64,000 nt of DNA from Azorhizobium caulinodans ORS 571. GTDB lineage: Bacteria > Pseudomonadota > Alphaproteobacteria > Rhizobiales > Xanthobacteraceae. The stretch covers positions 3,849,501 to 3,913,500 of the forward strand of contig NC_009937.1 in the NCBI RefSeq assembly GCF_000010525.1. Reading direction: 5' to 3'. Numbering within the stretch: the stretch's first letter is position 1; each line of letters begins with the position of its first letter. This document shows positions 34,644 through 44,813 of the stretch, one piece after another. Position numbers and translations under genes: made by a program. The notes under the pieces were generated by a model. It saw only the letters and a program-made list of their open reading frames with translations, had not been told where the DNA came from and ran no database searches.

Positions 34644-35618
34644 TCAGGAGGAAAACCCGAACAGCCGCACCGGATTGTCCACGAGCAGCCGGTGCTGCTG
34701 GGCCACGTCCGGGGCATAGAGCGGAATGAGATCGACGAGCACGCCGTCGTTCGGCATCACCTTCACGTTCGGGTGGGGCCAGTCCGTGCCCCAGAGGCAC
34801 CGGTCGGGCGCCGCGGCGATGAGCGCCTGTGCAAAGGGCACCGCATCATGGAAGGGCGAGCCGGCCACAGACAGGCGCTCGGGACCGGTGATCTTGATCC
34901 AACCCTTTTCGTCCGTCCGCATGAGCTCGACGAGTGCCACGAAGGGCTTCTGCTCCAGCCCGCCCGAGGCCTTCACCGTTCCCATGTGGTCGATGACATA
35001 GGGCAGTGGCAGCGCGCGCAGGATCGGCACGAACTCCTCGATGATCTCGGGTTCGAGATAGAGGTCCACGTGCCAGCCGTAAGCCTTGATCCTGTCGACG
35101 ATCCTGTGGAATTTCGTCATGTCCGGCCGCCCGCCAAGGCGGCCGAGGAAGGTGAAGCGGCAGCCCTTCATGCCCGCGTCCGTCAGGGCCTGAAGCTCCT
35201 TGTCGGTGATGGTATCGTCCACATTGGCGATGCCCTTGTAGCGCCCGTTGCTCTGGGCGATGGCATCGGTGATGACCCGGTTGTCGAGACCGTGAACCGT
35301 GGCGTTGACGAGCACCGCGCGCTCGATACCGATCTTGGCGTGCAGCGCCTCGAACATCTCCAGAGGCGCGTCCGGCGGCGTGTAGCTGCGGCTCGCCGCA
35401 TAGGGATATTTCGAGCCTGGGCCAAAGATGTGGGTGTGGGCATCCACCGCGCCGGCCGGCGCCTTGTAGGCCGGTGTCTTCGTATTCGGATCCGGCGGGA
35501 GAATGGTCGGCGCATCGGCACCCGTCCGGTTCTGCGCGCGCGCGAACGACGGCAGGCTTGCGGCGGCAGCGGCGCCACCCAGCGTGGCAAGGCAGGCCCT
35601 GCGGGACACGCGGTTCAT
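34644..35618 (-). CDS. LigI-type lactonase paralogue with Tat signal
   Basis: A 324-residue protein. The first 30 residues are a twin-arginine signal (SRRACLATLGGAAAAASLPS, then FARAQN). The enzyme domain keeps DAHTHIFGP (His61, His63), YVIDHMG and WGTDWPHPN, so it should be catalytically able. The ATG at 35618 has CAGGAGGA 5 bases upstream. It lies 33 bases before the cytoplasmic paralogue. Export would place a pyrone-dicarboxylate lactonase, or a related lactone hydrolase, in the periplasm; this is unusual and inferred from the signal only. Confidence 0.9.
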   Translation of the reverse strand: MNRVSRRACLATLGGAAAAASLPSFARAQNRTGADAPTILPPDPNTKTPAYKAPAGAVDAHTHIFGPGSKYPYAASRSYTPPDAPLEMFEALHAKIGIERAVLVNATVHGLDNRVITDAIAQSNGRYKGIANVDDTITDKELQALTDAGMKGCRFTFLGRLGGRPDMTKFHRIVDRIKAYGWHVDLYLEPEIIEEFVPILRALPLPYVIDHMGTVKASGGLEQKPFVALVELMRTDEKGWIKITGPERLSVAGSPFHDAVPFAQALIAAAPDRCLWGTDWPHPNVKVMPNDGVLVDLIPLYAPDVAQQHRLLVDNPVRLFGFSS

Positions 35619-35656
35619 GGTTTCCTCCTGAACGCCCGTTTTTACTGGTCTTATGA

Positions 35657-36478
35657 TCAATGGGCGGGCTTCGCCTTGGCCCCGCGCTGCTGGGCCTCCG
35701 CCACCGCACGCACGAGGTCCGGCGCGAAGCCGAGGTCGGCCACCATGTCGGCAGCCTCCCGCATCTCGGCCGCCCGCCTGATGCCGTGGGTGGCCACACG
35801 CTCGGCCATGGTGTCGGCGAGCTTGGCGAAATCCATGCCGGGGAAGCTGGCGTCGAGGGAGCCGAACACCTCGTCCGCCACATCGAAGGCCCGCGCCGCG
35901 CGGGCACAATCGACAATCAGCGCCTCGATGCCCTTCACCATGATGGAGCGGCACAGCTTCATGGCCGAGGCGCGCCCGTGGGTGAGAGACACCGGCCGGA
36001 TATTCATGCCGAACGGCACCAGCGCATCGGCCACAGCCTGCGCCCGCGCACCGCCGCCGAGGATCGGTACGGCCAGGCGGGGCGCGGAAACCGGCGCCAT
36101 CACGGCACCTTCCACATAATCGGCGCCGGCGCCTTCCACCGCCTTGCCGGCGGCAACCTTGGTGTGGGGGGCGGCGGAATTGATGTCGAAGAGGATCTGG
36201 CCCGGCTTCAGATAGCCGCTCGCCTCCTGCGCCACCGCGAGGGCCTGATCCGCCGTGACGGCGGAAATGACGATGTCGGCCCCTTCCGCCGCCTCGGCCG
36301 CGCTGGCCGCGGCACGGGCGCCGGCCGCGCGGGCACGCTCCAGGAGAGGCGCAGCGCGGTCCGGCTGACCGAACTTGATGTCATAAACCGATATGGCCGG
36401 CACGCCCTTCGCCAGAAGATCGCCGGCGAACAGGGTGCCGACTTCGCCATATCCGATGATTGCCAGACGCGGCCCCAT
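35657..36478 (-). CDS. NAD(P)-dependent dehydrogenase with DUF1932 domain
   Basis: A 273-residue beta-hydroxyacid-dehydrogenase-like protein. The Rossmann motif is GYGEVG (9-14), followed by DIVISAVTADQALAVA, DINSAAPHTK and VEGAVMAPVSAPRLAVPI. The C-terminal DUF1932 region includes ASAMKLCRSIMVKGIEAL with the conserved Lys. The substrate is unknown; position between the lactonase and LysR genes suggests an aromatic-acid intermediate. The ATG at 36478 was chosen because the Rossmann fold begins there; longer frames add an unlikely Cys/Arg-rich leader. Confidence 0.87.
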   Translation of the reverse strand: MGPRLAIIGYGEVGTLFAGDLLAKGVPAISVYDIKFGQPDRAAPLLERARAAGARAAASAAEAAEGADIVISAVTADQALAVAQEASGYLKPGQILFDINSAAPHTKVAAGKAVEGAGADYVEGAVMAPVSAPRLAVPILGGGARAQAVADALVPFGMNIRPVSLTHGRASAMKLCRSIMVKGIEALIVDCARAARAFDVADEVFGSLDASFPGMDFAKLADTMAERVATHGIRRAAEMREAADMVADLGFAPDLVRAVAEAQQRGAKAKPAH

Positions 36479-36593
36479 CCTTCCGTCCTCTCCCGCAGTG
36501 ACGCGTGATCGCGCTCTTGGCAGCGACCTTCGCCAGAACAGGAGGATGAAGCAAATGACAAGTTTTCGGCTATTCGTGAATTTTCTGCATCTT

Positions 36594-37511
36594 CTATGGT
36601 GCGGCAACCGGCGCACTGCGGCGCCCTGCAATCCGCGCGCGTACAAGCTCGAGCAGATCGCGCGCCACGGGTGAAAGCGGCACGCCGCGCTTTGTGAAGA
36701 CCACCAGCGTGCGGGTGATCGACGGATTACGCAACGTCACAAGCCGCAGGCCCGGGATGGCGGAGCGCTCCATGGCAAACTTGGGGACGATGGTGAGGCC
36801 GATGCCCGCCTGCACCATGCTCACTGCCGTCTGGACATGCTGCACCTCATAGCGCCAGTTCAGCGCCTCGCGACGGCTGCCCAGCGCGTCATCGATGAGC
36901 GCGCGGTTGCCCGCCTGCGGGCTGATGCGGATGAGCGGCACGCCCTCCAGCTCGCCCCAGGAAACGGCGCGCTTGTCGGCGAAGGCATGGCTCTGCGGGC
37001 ACAGCAGCAGGAAAGGTTCCTTCCGCAGCGGCGTCATCTCGAGGTCCCACATGGCCGCCGTCACGATGCCGATGCCGAAGGCCGCCGCCCCGGACCGCAC
37101 GAGCCCCGCGATCTCGGAGGCCGAATTGTCATAGATCTTCACCGCCACGCCCGGATGGGCCGCCTCGAAATCGAGGAGCACGTGAGGCAGATGACTCGTG
37201 GCGATGGTGGGCAGGCAGCCGAGCGCCACCCGCGTCTCCTGCCCCAGCGCCTTCTCGCGCAGCGCCTCCACTTCCGCCGCCAGCCCCGCCAGCGCCTGCT
37301 TGGCTTTGGGCAACAGCGCCTCGCCATCGGGTGTCAGCGTCACCACGCGGGTGGAGCGGATGAGAAGGCGCACGCCAAGGTCGTCCTCCAGCTTCTTCAT
37401 GCGGTGGGACAGCGCCGTCTGCGAAAGGTTGAGATGGGCCGCCGCACGCAGGAAGGAGCCGCGCTCCGCGATGGCGATGAAGGCCTGCAGGCCCAGGAAA
37501 TCGATGCGCAC
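36594..37511 (-). CDS. LysR-family transcriptional regulator
   Basis: A 305-residue LysR protein. HTH is at about 4-62 (LQAFIAIAERGSFLRAAAHL, LSQTALSHRMKKLEDDLGVR). The effector domain (about 92-295) has VALGCLPTIATSHLP and VQAGIGLTIVPKFA. It lies upstream of the dehydrogenase-lactonase genes on the same strand and divergent from the ModA-like gene. It is the likely regulator of the lower meta-cleavage cluster, with a pathway intermediate as effector; no T-N11-A box is clear. Confidence 0.92.
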   Translation of the reverse strand: MRIDFLGLQAFIAIAERGSFLRAAAHLNLSQTALSHRMKKLEDDLGVRLLIRSTRVVTLTPDGEALLPKAKQALAGLAAEVEALREKALGQETRVALGCLPTIATSHLPHVLLDFEAAHPGVAVKIYDNSASEIAGLVRSGAAAFGIGIVTAAMWDLEMTPLRKEPFLLLCPQSHAFADKRAVSWGELEGVPLIRISPQAGNRALIDDALGSRREALNWRYEVQHVQTAVSMVQAGIGLTIVPKFAMERSAIPGLRLVTLRNPSITRTLVVFTKRGVPLSPVARDLLELVRARIAGRRSAPVAAP

Positions 37512-37691
37512 GATGCCCTCTTGTTTCGCAGCGGACGAGCCTTGCGCGCCCGGCCGCTCAGTTGCCCCTTGGGGCCGACACGCGACAGGGCACGCCCTCT
37601 TTCCCGCGGGATGATCACGTGTTTAACCTGTCGCCGCGGGCGCACCGGGATCGGCAGCGCCCCCGCGTATCGCTTGCGGAAAGCCCCTACC

Positions 37692-38390
37692 ATGACAATT
37701 CAGCTGTCCGGCGTCACCTCCATGGCCGCGCGCCACATTCTCGAAGAGCTCGGCCGGCTCTTCGAGACACAGACAGGCATCAAGATCGCCTTCACCGCCA
37801 TGGGCGGGGTCGAGGCGGCACGGCGCCTGCGGGAGGGGCTGCCGGTGGATCTCGCCGCCCTCGCCGCTCCCGCTCTCGACAAGCTGGCGCAGGAAGGCCA
37901 TCTCGTCCCCGGTGCCCGCGTGGACTATGCGCGATCGGACGTCGCTCTGGCCGTGCCGGCCGGCGCGCCGCACCCGCCCATCGACACGGCCGAGGCCGTG
38001 CGCGCGGCGATGCTCAAGGCCAAGCGCTTCGCCTATTCCACCGGACCGAGCGGCGATCATGTGAAGGCGCTCTGGGAGCGCTGGGGCATCACACCGGAGA
38101 TGGCGGTGCGTGGGCTGCAAGCCCCGCCCGGCGTGCCCGTGGCGACATTGCTCGCGCAGGGCGAGGCGGACCTCGGCCTTCAGCAGCTCAGCGAACTGCT
38201 CGGCCAGCCGGGCATCGAGATCCTCGGCCCTCTCCCGCCGGACATCGAACTCGTGACCATCTTCGCCGCCGCCACCGGCATCCACTCACAGGCCCCCGAG
38301 GCTGCGGCACGCTTCCTCGCCTTCCTCACCAGCGATGAAGCCCAGGAGGCGGTGCGCCGCAGCGGCATGCAACCCATCCCTCAGGCCTGA
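37692..38390 (+). CDS. ModA-like substrate-binding-domain protein without signal peptide
   Basis: A 232-residue protein with the fold pattern of molybdate-type binding proteins: TSMAARHILEELGRLFETQ, DLAALAAPALDKLAQEGHLV, YSTGPSGDHVKALWERWG and FLAFLTSDEAQEAVRRSGMQ near the C-terminus. The ATG at 37692 begins MTIQLSGVTSM directly at the fold, with GGAAAG upstream, and no signal peptide or lipobox is encoded in frame. It is divergent from the LysR gene. It may act in the cytoplasm as a ligand sensor; no ABC permease is adjacent. Confidence 0.87.
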   Translation: MTIQLSGVTSMAARHILEELGRLFETQTGIKIAFTAMGGVEAARRLREGLPVDLAALAAPALDKLAQEGHLVPGARVDYARSDVALAVPAGAPHPPIDTAEAVRAAMLKAKRFAYSTGPSGDHVKALWERWGITPEMAVRGLQAPPGVPVATLLAQGEADLGLQQLSELLGQPGIEILGPLPPDIELVTIFAAATGIHSQAPEAAARFLAFLTSDEAQEAVRRSGMQPIPQA

Positions 38391-38494
38391 GGCCGCCCCA
38401 TCCTGCCCGCGCGCAAAGTCGCTCCGGGGTCTGCCCTGAGAAAAAGCTTGAAACCTCGTGCGCCAGCATGAGAACGGAGGAAAGCGCGACCGGA

Positions 38495-38530
38495 GCGGCA
38501 GGAGTACCGGGTACCCGGGACTCCTGCCGC
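38495..38530 (+). repeat. Long perfect hairpin before the reductase gene
   Basis: GCGGCAGGAGT (38495-38505) pairs with ACTCCTGCCGC (38520-38530). The loop ACCGGGTACCCGGG is itself nearly all palindromic (CCGGGTACCCGG). No T tract follows, and the reductase start is 50 bases downstream, so it could be the terminator of the preceding gene or a leader structure. Confidence 0.5.
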
Positions 38531-38579
38531 AGGAACGAGATGATCGGGTGCTGATCGCACCCTCGGAGACACAACGACC

Positions 38580-39545
38580 ATGCACGGCAGCCACGCCCCG
38601 GCACGCAGGATCATCGCGGTGAAGTCCGGAGGCGAGGCCGCCATCCCGGATTGGCAAGCCTGCTTCGCCGAACTTGCGCCGCACCTCGAGGTGCGCTGGT
38701 GGGATGATCCACAGGTGGCGCCGGAGGACGTGGATTATGTGATCGTCTGGCAGCCGGAGCCGGGGCGGCTCGCCGCCTACCCCAACCTGCGCCTCATCCT
38801 GTCCAGTGCCGCCGGCACGGACCACATCACGAGCGATCCGTCCTGGCCGCGCCACCTGCCGATCGTGCGGGCGGTGACACCGGAAGCCTCCCAGCGCATG
38901 GCGGAATTCATCGTCATGTCCACGCTCGCCCTGATGCGCGATCTCAAGCGCGCCATCACCGGCCAACACCAGCGCGTGTGGGACAATTTCGAGGTGGACC
39001 GCTGCGCGTGGGACATGCGGGTGGGCATCCTCGGCCTCGGCTCCATGGGCGCGGCCTCGGCCCGCATGCTCCGGTCCGTCGGCTTCGGCGTCTCCGGCTG
39101 GTCGCGCAGCCAGAAGGCCATCGAGGGCATCACCTGCCATGCCGGACGGGAGGGGCTCGACGCCTTCCTGAAGGAGACGGACATCCTCGTCTGCCTGCTG
39201 CCCAACACGCCGGAGACCACCGGCCTCATCAATGCGGACCTGCTGGCCAAGCTGCCCGCCGGTGCCGGCCTCATCAATGCCGGCCGCGGCACCCACATGG
39301 TGCTGGAGGACGTGCTCTCGGCCCTCGACAGTGGACAACTGAGCGGCGCCGTGCTCGACGTGTTCGAGGAGGAGCCGTTGCTGGCGGACAATCCCGCCTG
39401 GACTCATCCCAAGGTCATCGTCACCCCGCACATCGGCTCCATCGCCTCGCGCCGGGCGCGTGCCGCTTTCTACGCCGAGCAGATCCGCCGCTTCGAGGCC
39501 GGTGAGCCGATGGACGCGCTCTACGATCCGGTGGCTGGCTACTGA
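38580..39545 (+). CDS. ghrA: Glyoxylate/hydroxypyruvate reductase A-type dehydrogenase
   Basis: A 321-residue D-2-hydroxyacid dehydrogenase. Cofactor motif is VGILGLGSMGAASARML; other blocks are SSAAGTDHI, LPNTPETTGLINADLLAKLP, INAGRGTHMV, LDVFEEEPL and the catalytic VTPHIGSIA. The length and TPEASQRMAEFIVMS region fit GhrA (YcdW) enzymes, which reduce glyoxylate and hydroxypyruvate with NADPH. It follows the ModA-like gene by 189 bases. Confidence 0.9.
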   Translation: MHGSHAPARRIIAVKSGGEAAIPDWQACFAELAPHLEVRWWDDPQVAPEDVDYVIVWQPEPGRLAAYPNLRLILSSAAGTDHITSDPSWPRHLPIVRAVTPEASQRMAEFIVMSTLALMRDLKRAITGQHQRVWDNFEVDRCAWDMRVGILGLGSMGAASARMLRSVGFGVSGWSRSQKAIEGITCHAGREGLDAFLKETDILVCLLPNTPETTGLINADLLAKLPAGAGLINAGRGTHMVLEDVLSALDSGQLSGAVLDVFEEEPLLADNPAWTHPKVIVTPHIGSIASRRARAAFYAEQIRRFEAGEPMDALYDPVAGY

Positions 39546-39925
39546 GCCGGCCTGCGGGCAAAGGTCCCCTTTCGCAACAACGCACCGCGACTGGGCATGC
39601 CCCACACCTTCCATTTGCCGCTACGCACTCGACGAACGATCTCAAAAAAATAAACCGCAAGCAATATTCAAAATATATCTTGATATTCGTAGCTCGATAC
39701 CATCCACCCCATTATTTTCTTCTTTGAAATCATTGATACGATCCGGCGGGATTGATAGAGAACAGGCGTCATCTCTGCCCGCCGGGAACACACTGGCTCG
39801 AGTCCTGTTTGGTTGCCCTGCAATTCAAGCTGTCCCGCTGCCGCGCTCGGCGCGGATGTGACCCGAAGGACACGGCGTCTCGGGCCGGGTTCTCCCTCTG
39901 ATCGGACGGCGCTCCGGGTGAGGCC
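39546..39925. other. Intergenic region with AT-rich island
   Basis: No gene is supported here. Bases about 39640-39750 are markedly AT-rich (AAAAAAATAAA, ATATTCAAAATATATC) in an otherwise GC-rich window. This could be a promoter zone for the small membrane protein downstream or an acquired remnant. No repeats or insertion-sequence ends are seen. Confidence 0.5.
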
Positions 39926-40237
39926 ATGACGCAACGTTCCGCCGTGCTGCTGCGCTTCATCCTGATGGGGGCGCTTTTCGGCCTCGTGCTCGGCACCTTC
40001 CTTGTGCGGGGCGAGGTGCCACTCAACCGCACCCAGATCATCTGGCAGGTCGCAGGCGCCATGATCGGCGGCGCGGTGGTGATGGGCTTCATTGGCTCTC
40101 GACGCATCCGCCGCCTGCCTGCGACGGCCCGCACGCCGCCGCTCTCCGCCGCGCGCCGGCGGGCCCTGCTGATCCTGTTGACCATCTGCATCCTTCTGCT
40201 GGGGGCGGTAGGCGTGATGATCGCGCGTCTGATGTGA
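39926..40237 (+). CDS. Small membrane protein of unknown function
   Basis: A 103-residue protein with three hydrophobic segments (about 8-26, 39-57 and 83-100) and an Arg-rich loop between the second and third. GGTGAGG lies just before the ATG. I do not recognise the family. It lies 36 bases before the next gene and may be co-transcribed with it. Confidence 0.6.
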   Translation: MTQRSAVLLRFILMGALFGLVLGTFLVRGEVPLNRTQIIWQVAGAMIGGAVVMGFIGSRRIRRLPATARTPPLSAARRRALLILLTICILLLGAVGVMIARLM

Positions 40238-40273
40238 CGCCCCAACGGCAGCGACGCCACAACGGAGTGTTTC

Positions 40274-40840
40274 GTGCGTTCTGTTTTCCCTGAAGGCGCG
40301 CGGCGGGCTGCCGCCGCGCCGGCCCGTGCCCTGCTGATTGCGCTGCTGCTCGGCGTGACACTTCCCGCCATCGCCCATGCGCAGGGGGCAGCTGTCGCCG
40401 CCGAGGAGGCCGATCCCGCCCTGCAGGGCGGCGCGACCCTGATCCGCCGCGCCGCGCGCCTCTGGGGGCTTGGCCGCAAGGACGACGCCATGTTCTGGTT
40501 CTATGCTGGCGAACTGCGTGTGCATGCGGCGCAGGCTGCCCATCATCCGCAGGTCCTCGCCCTGTCACCGCAACTGTCCGGCCAGATGGACACGCTCGGG
40601 CAAGCGGTCCGCGAGTACGGGCAGAGCGACGCCTCCCGCCTCATCGCCACCATCGACAGGGTGCTAGCGTGGGACGATGCCAATCCCGATCCCGCCCTGC
40701 CGGCCGAGGCCGCGCGTCAGGGCCGGGCCGATCTCCTGGCGCTCCGGGACAAGGCACGGGCGGAGGCCGCACAGACACGCGGGGGAGGCCCCGCCCGTCT
40801 TCCGGACAACCCACCACCGCGAGTTCCAACGCCCATGTGA
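40274..40840 (+). CDS. Exported protein of unknown function
   Basis: A 188-residue protein starting at GTG with GGAG 7 bases upstream. The signal peptide runs to about residue 36 (ALLIALLLGVTLPAIAHAQG). The mature part is helical (LIRRAARLWGLGRKDDAMFW is a TPR/Sel1-like start) and ends in a Pro-rich tail. The function is unknown. It is followed at once by a strong bidirectional terminator. Confidence 0.7.
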   Translation: MRSVFPEGARRAAAAPARALLIALLLGVTLPAIAHAQGAAVAAEEADPALQGGATLIRRAARLWGLGRKDDAMFWFYAGELRVHAAQAAHHPQVLALSPQLSGQMDTLGQAVREYGQSDASRLIATIDRVLAWDDANPDPALPAEAARQGRADLLALRDKARAEAAQTRGGGPARLPDNPPPRVPTPM

Positions 40841-40847
40841 AATGCAA

Positions 40848-40875
40848 ACGGCCCGGATGTCACCATCCGGGCCGT
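40848..40875. terminator. Bidirectional terminator between convergent genes
   Basis: ACGGCCCGGATG (40848-40859) pairs perfectly with CATCCGGGCCGT (40864-40875) around a TCAC loop. It lies between the exported-protein gene and the convergent TRAP binding-protein gene. T tracts are short, so the call rests on the 12-bp stem and position. Confidence 0.65.
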
Positions 40876-40912
40876 CTGTGGTCTGCTTTACCCCGCCCGA
40901 GGCGGGAATTGC

Positions 40913-43274
<2,362 letters not shown>

Positions 43275-43357
43275 TGGTCCTCTCCCAAACGCTTCGGCGC
43301 CTCGCGCCACATTTGAAACCCTGTATGCCACGCTCGCGCGCGGAAGAAACCCCACCC

Positions 43358-44056
43358 TCACCCGGACCGGGCGAGCGCCTGTGCGATATCCGCGCGCAGC
43401 TCGGGAAGCAGATCCTGCTCGAACCAGGGATTGCGCTTCAGCCACCCCGTGTTGCGCCAGGAGGGATGGGGCAGCGCATAAACGCGGGGCCGTTCCGCCG
43501 CCGCCCGCACCTGCCGCCAGTTCGCCACCGTCTGCGTGAGGCTGTCGCCGATCTGCGCCTCCCGGCCCAGCCGCTTCAGATGATAGAGCTGCGCCGGGCG
43601 GCCGATGGCGAGGATGAGATCGAACGCCGGCAGGGCCGCGAACAGGCGATCATGCCATGTGGCGCGGCATTCCCGCCGGGGCGGCAGGTCGCCGCCATTG
43701 GCATCCTGCCCCGGAAAGCAGAAGCCCATGGGCACGATGGCGATCTGCGCCGTGTCATAGAAGACCGCCCGCGACACCCCCATCCACTGCCGCAGGCGGT
43801 CGCCCGAGGCATCATGGAAGGTGAGGCCGGTCAGGTGCACCTTCGTCCCCGGCGCCTGGCTGGCGATGAGGATGCGGGCGGTGGAGGAGGCGCGGAGCAC
43901 CGGCCTCGGCTCATGGGGCATCGGCCGGCCCAGCGGAGCCTCGACACATCTGCGGCAGGCTCGGATATCCGCAAGCAGGTCAGCGAGCGGCGGATCGACC
44001 GCGCCCCGTTCCTCCAGTTCCGCTTCCAGATTCGGCCGCTCAAGCTGGTCCGTCAT
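43358..44056 (-). CDS. Uracil-DNA glycosylase family protein
   Basis: A 232-residue UDG-superfamily protein. It has an N-terminal CRRC pair, motif 1 ASQAPGTKVHLTGLTFHDAS, and motif 2 PHPSWRN. A second Cys pair (MGFCFPG and PRREC, spaced about 17) may complete a 4Fe-4S site as in families 4 and 5. It should remove damaged bases such as uracil, but the altered motif 1 makes the substrate uncertain. Confidence 0.8.
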   Translation of the reverse strand: MTDQLERPNLEAELEERGAVDPPLADLLADIRACRRCVEAPLGRPMPHEPRPVLRASSTARILIASQAPGTKVHLTGLTFHDASGDRLRQWMGVSRAVFYDTAQIAIVPMGFCFPGQDANGGDLPPRRECRATWHDRLFAALPAFDLILAIGRPAQLYHLKRLGREAQIGDSLTQTVANWRQVRAAAERPRVYALPHPSWRNTGWLKRNPWFEQDLLPELRADIAQALARSG

Positions 44057-44114
44057 GCCGTCCCGTTCCTGTCCGGCCCCTCATATGGGGGCCGGACCGG
44101 CCTTTGGCACCGGC

Positions 44115-44732
44115 TCAGGCGCCCGCCTTCGCCGCCGGGCGGGCGGAGACTTCGGCCCGCCAGCGGGCGAGGTTCACCAGTTCCTCGGGTGCGGTGATGC
44201 GGGCCACCTTCATGAAGTCGATGGCGACGATGGCGGTGATGTCGGCCACCGTGAAGCGGTCGCCGGCGAGATAGGCGCGAGTGGCCAGTTCGCCATCGAG
44301 GAAGGTGAGGAAGTCCAGCACCTTGGTCTTGTTCGCCTCGCCCCATTCCTTCACCTGTGGCACCTCGCGCTCGGCGAGCGCCGGGTGGACATGGCGGAAG
44401 GCGAACTGCACCGCCTGCATCAGCTCGATCTCGGCCCGGCGCTGCCACATCTCCACCACCGCAATCTCGCGCGCGTCGCGGCCGAACAGATTGGGCTCGG
44501 GCTGCACCGCCTCGAAATAGCGGCAGATGGCGATGGTCTCGGAGACCGCCGTGCCGTCATCCAGAACCAGCACCGGAACGGTACGGCGCGGGCTGATCTT
44601 GCGGAAGTCTTCGCTCCAGTGGGCCTTGGCGGCGAGGTCCACCATCTCCACGGGCACCTCGATGCCCTTCTCGGCAAGGAAGAACTGCACGCGGCGGGGA
44701 TTGGGCGAGCGGGCGGACAGGTACAGAAGCAT
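44115..44732 (-). CDS. Glutathione S-transferase
   Basis: A 205-residue GST. The thioredoxin-like domain (1-80) has LSARSPNPRRVQFFLAEKGI and VPVLVLDDGTAVSETIAICR with the glutathione-contacting Val-Pro and Glu-Thr/Ser. The all-helical domain follows with FTVADITAIVAIDF. The ATG at 44732 begins the fold; an ATG 20 codons upstream was rejected. The substrate is unknown. Confidence 0.92.
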   Translation of the reverse strand: MLLYLSARSPNPRRVQFFLAEKGIEVPVEMVDLAAKAHWSEDFRKISPRRTVPVLVLDDGTAVSETIAICRYFEAVQPEPNLFGRDAREIAVVEMWQRRAEIELMQAVQFAFRHVHPALAEREVPQVKEWGEANKTKVLDFLTFLDGELATRAYLAGDRFTVADITAIVAIDFMKVARITAPEELVNLARWRAEVSARPAAKAGA

Positions 44733-44813
44733 GGCGTGGCGTCTCCTCGTATTTTGTATGCCGAGAGACCACGGGAGCGGAGGAGGCGTCAAGCGCGGCC
44801 GGACGCAGGACGG

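Noticed and set aside
36837-38390. 517-codon plus-strand frame as one protein
   Set aside because: Only the last 232 codons have a fold and a ribosome site; the front part is antisense to the LysR gene.
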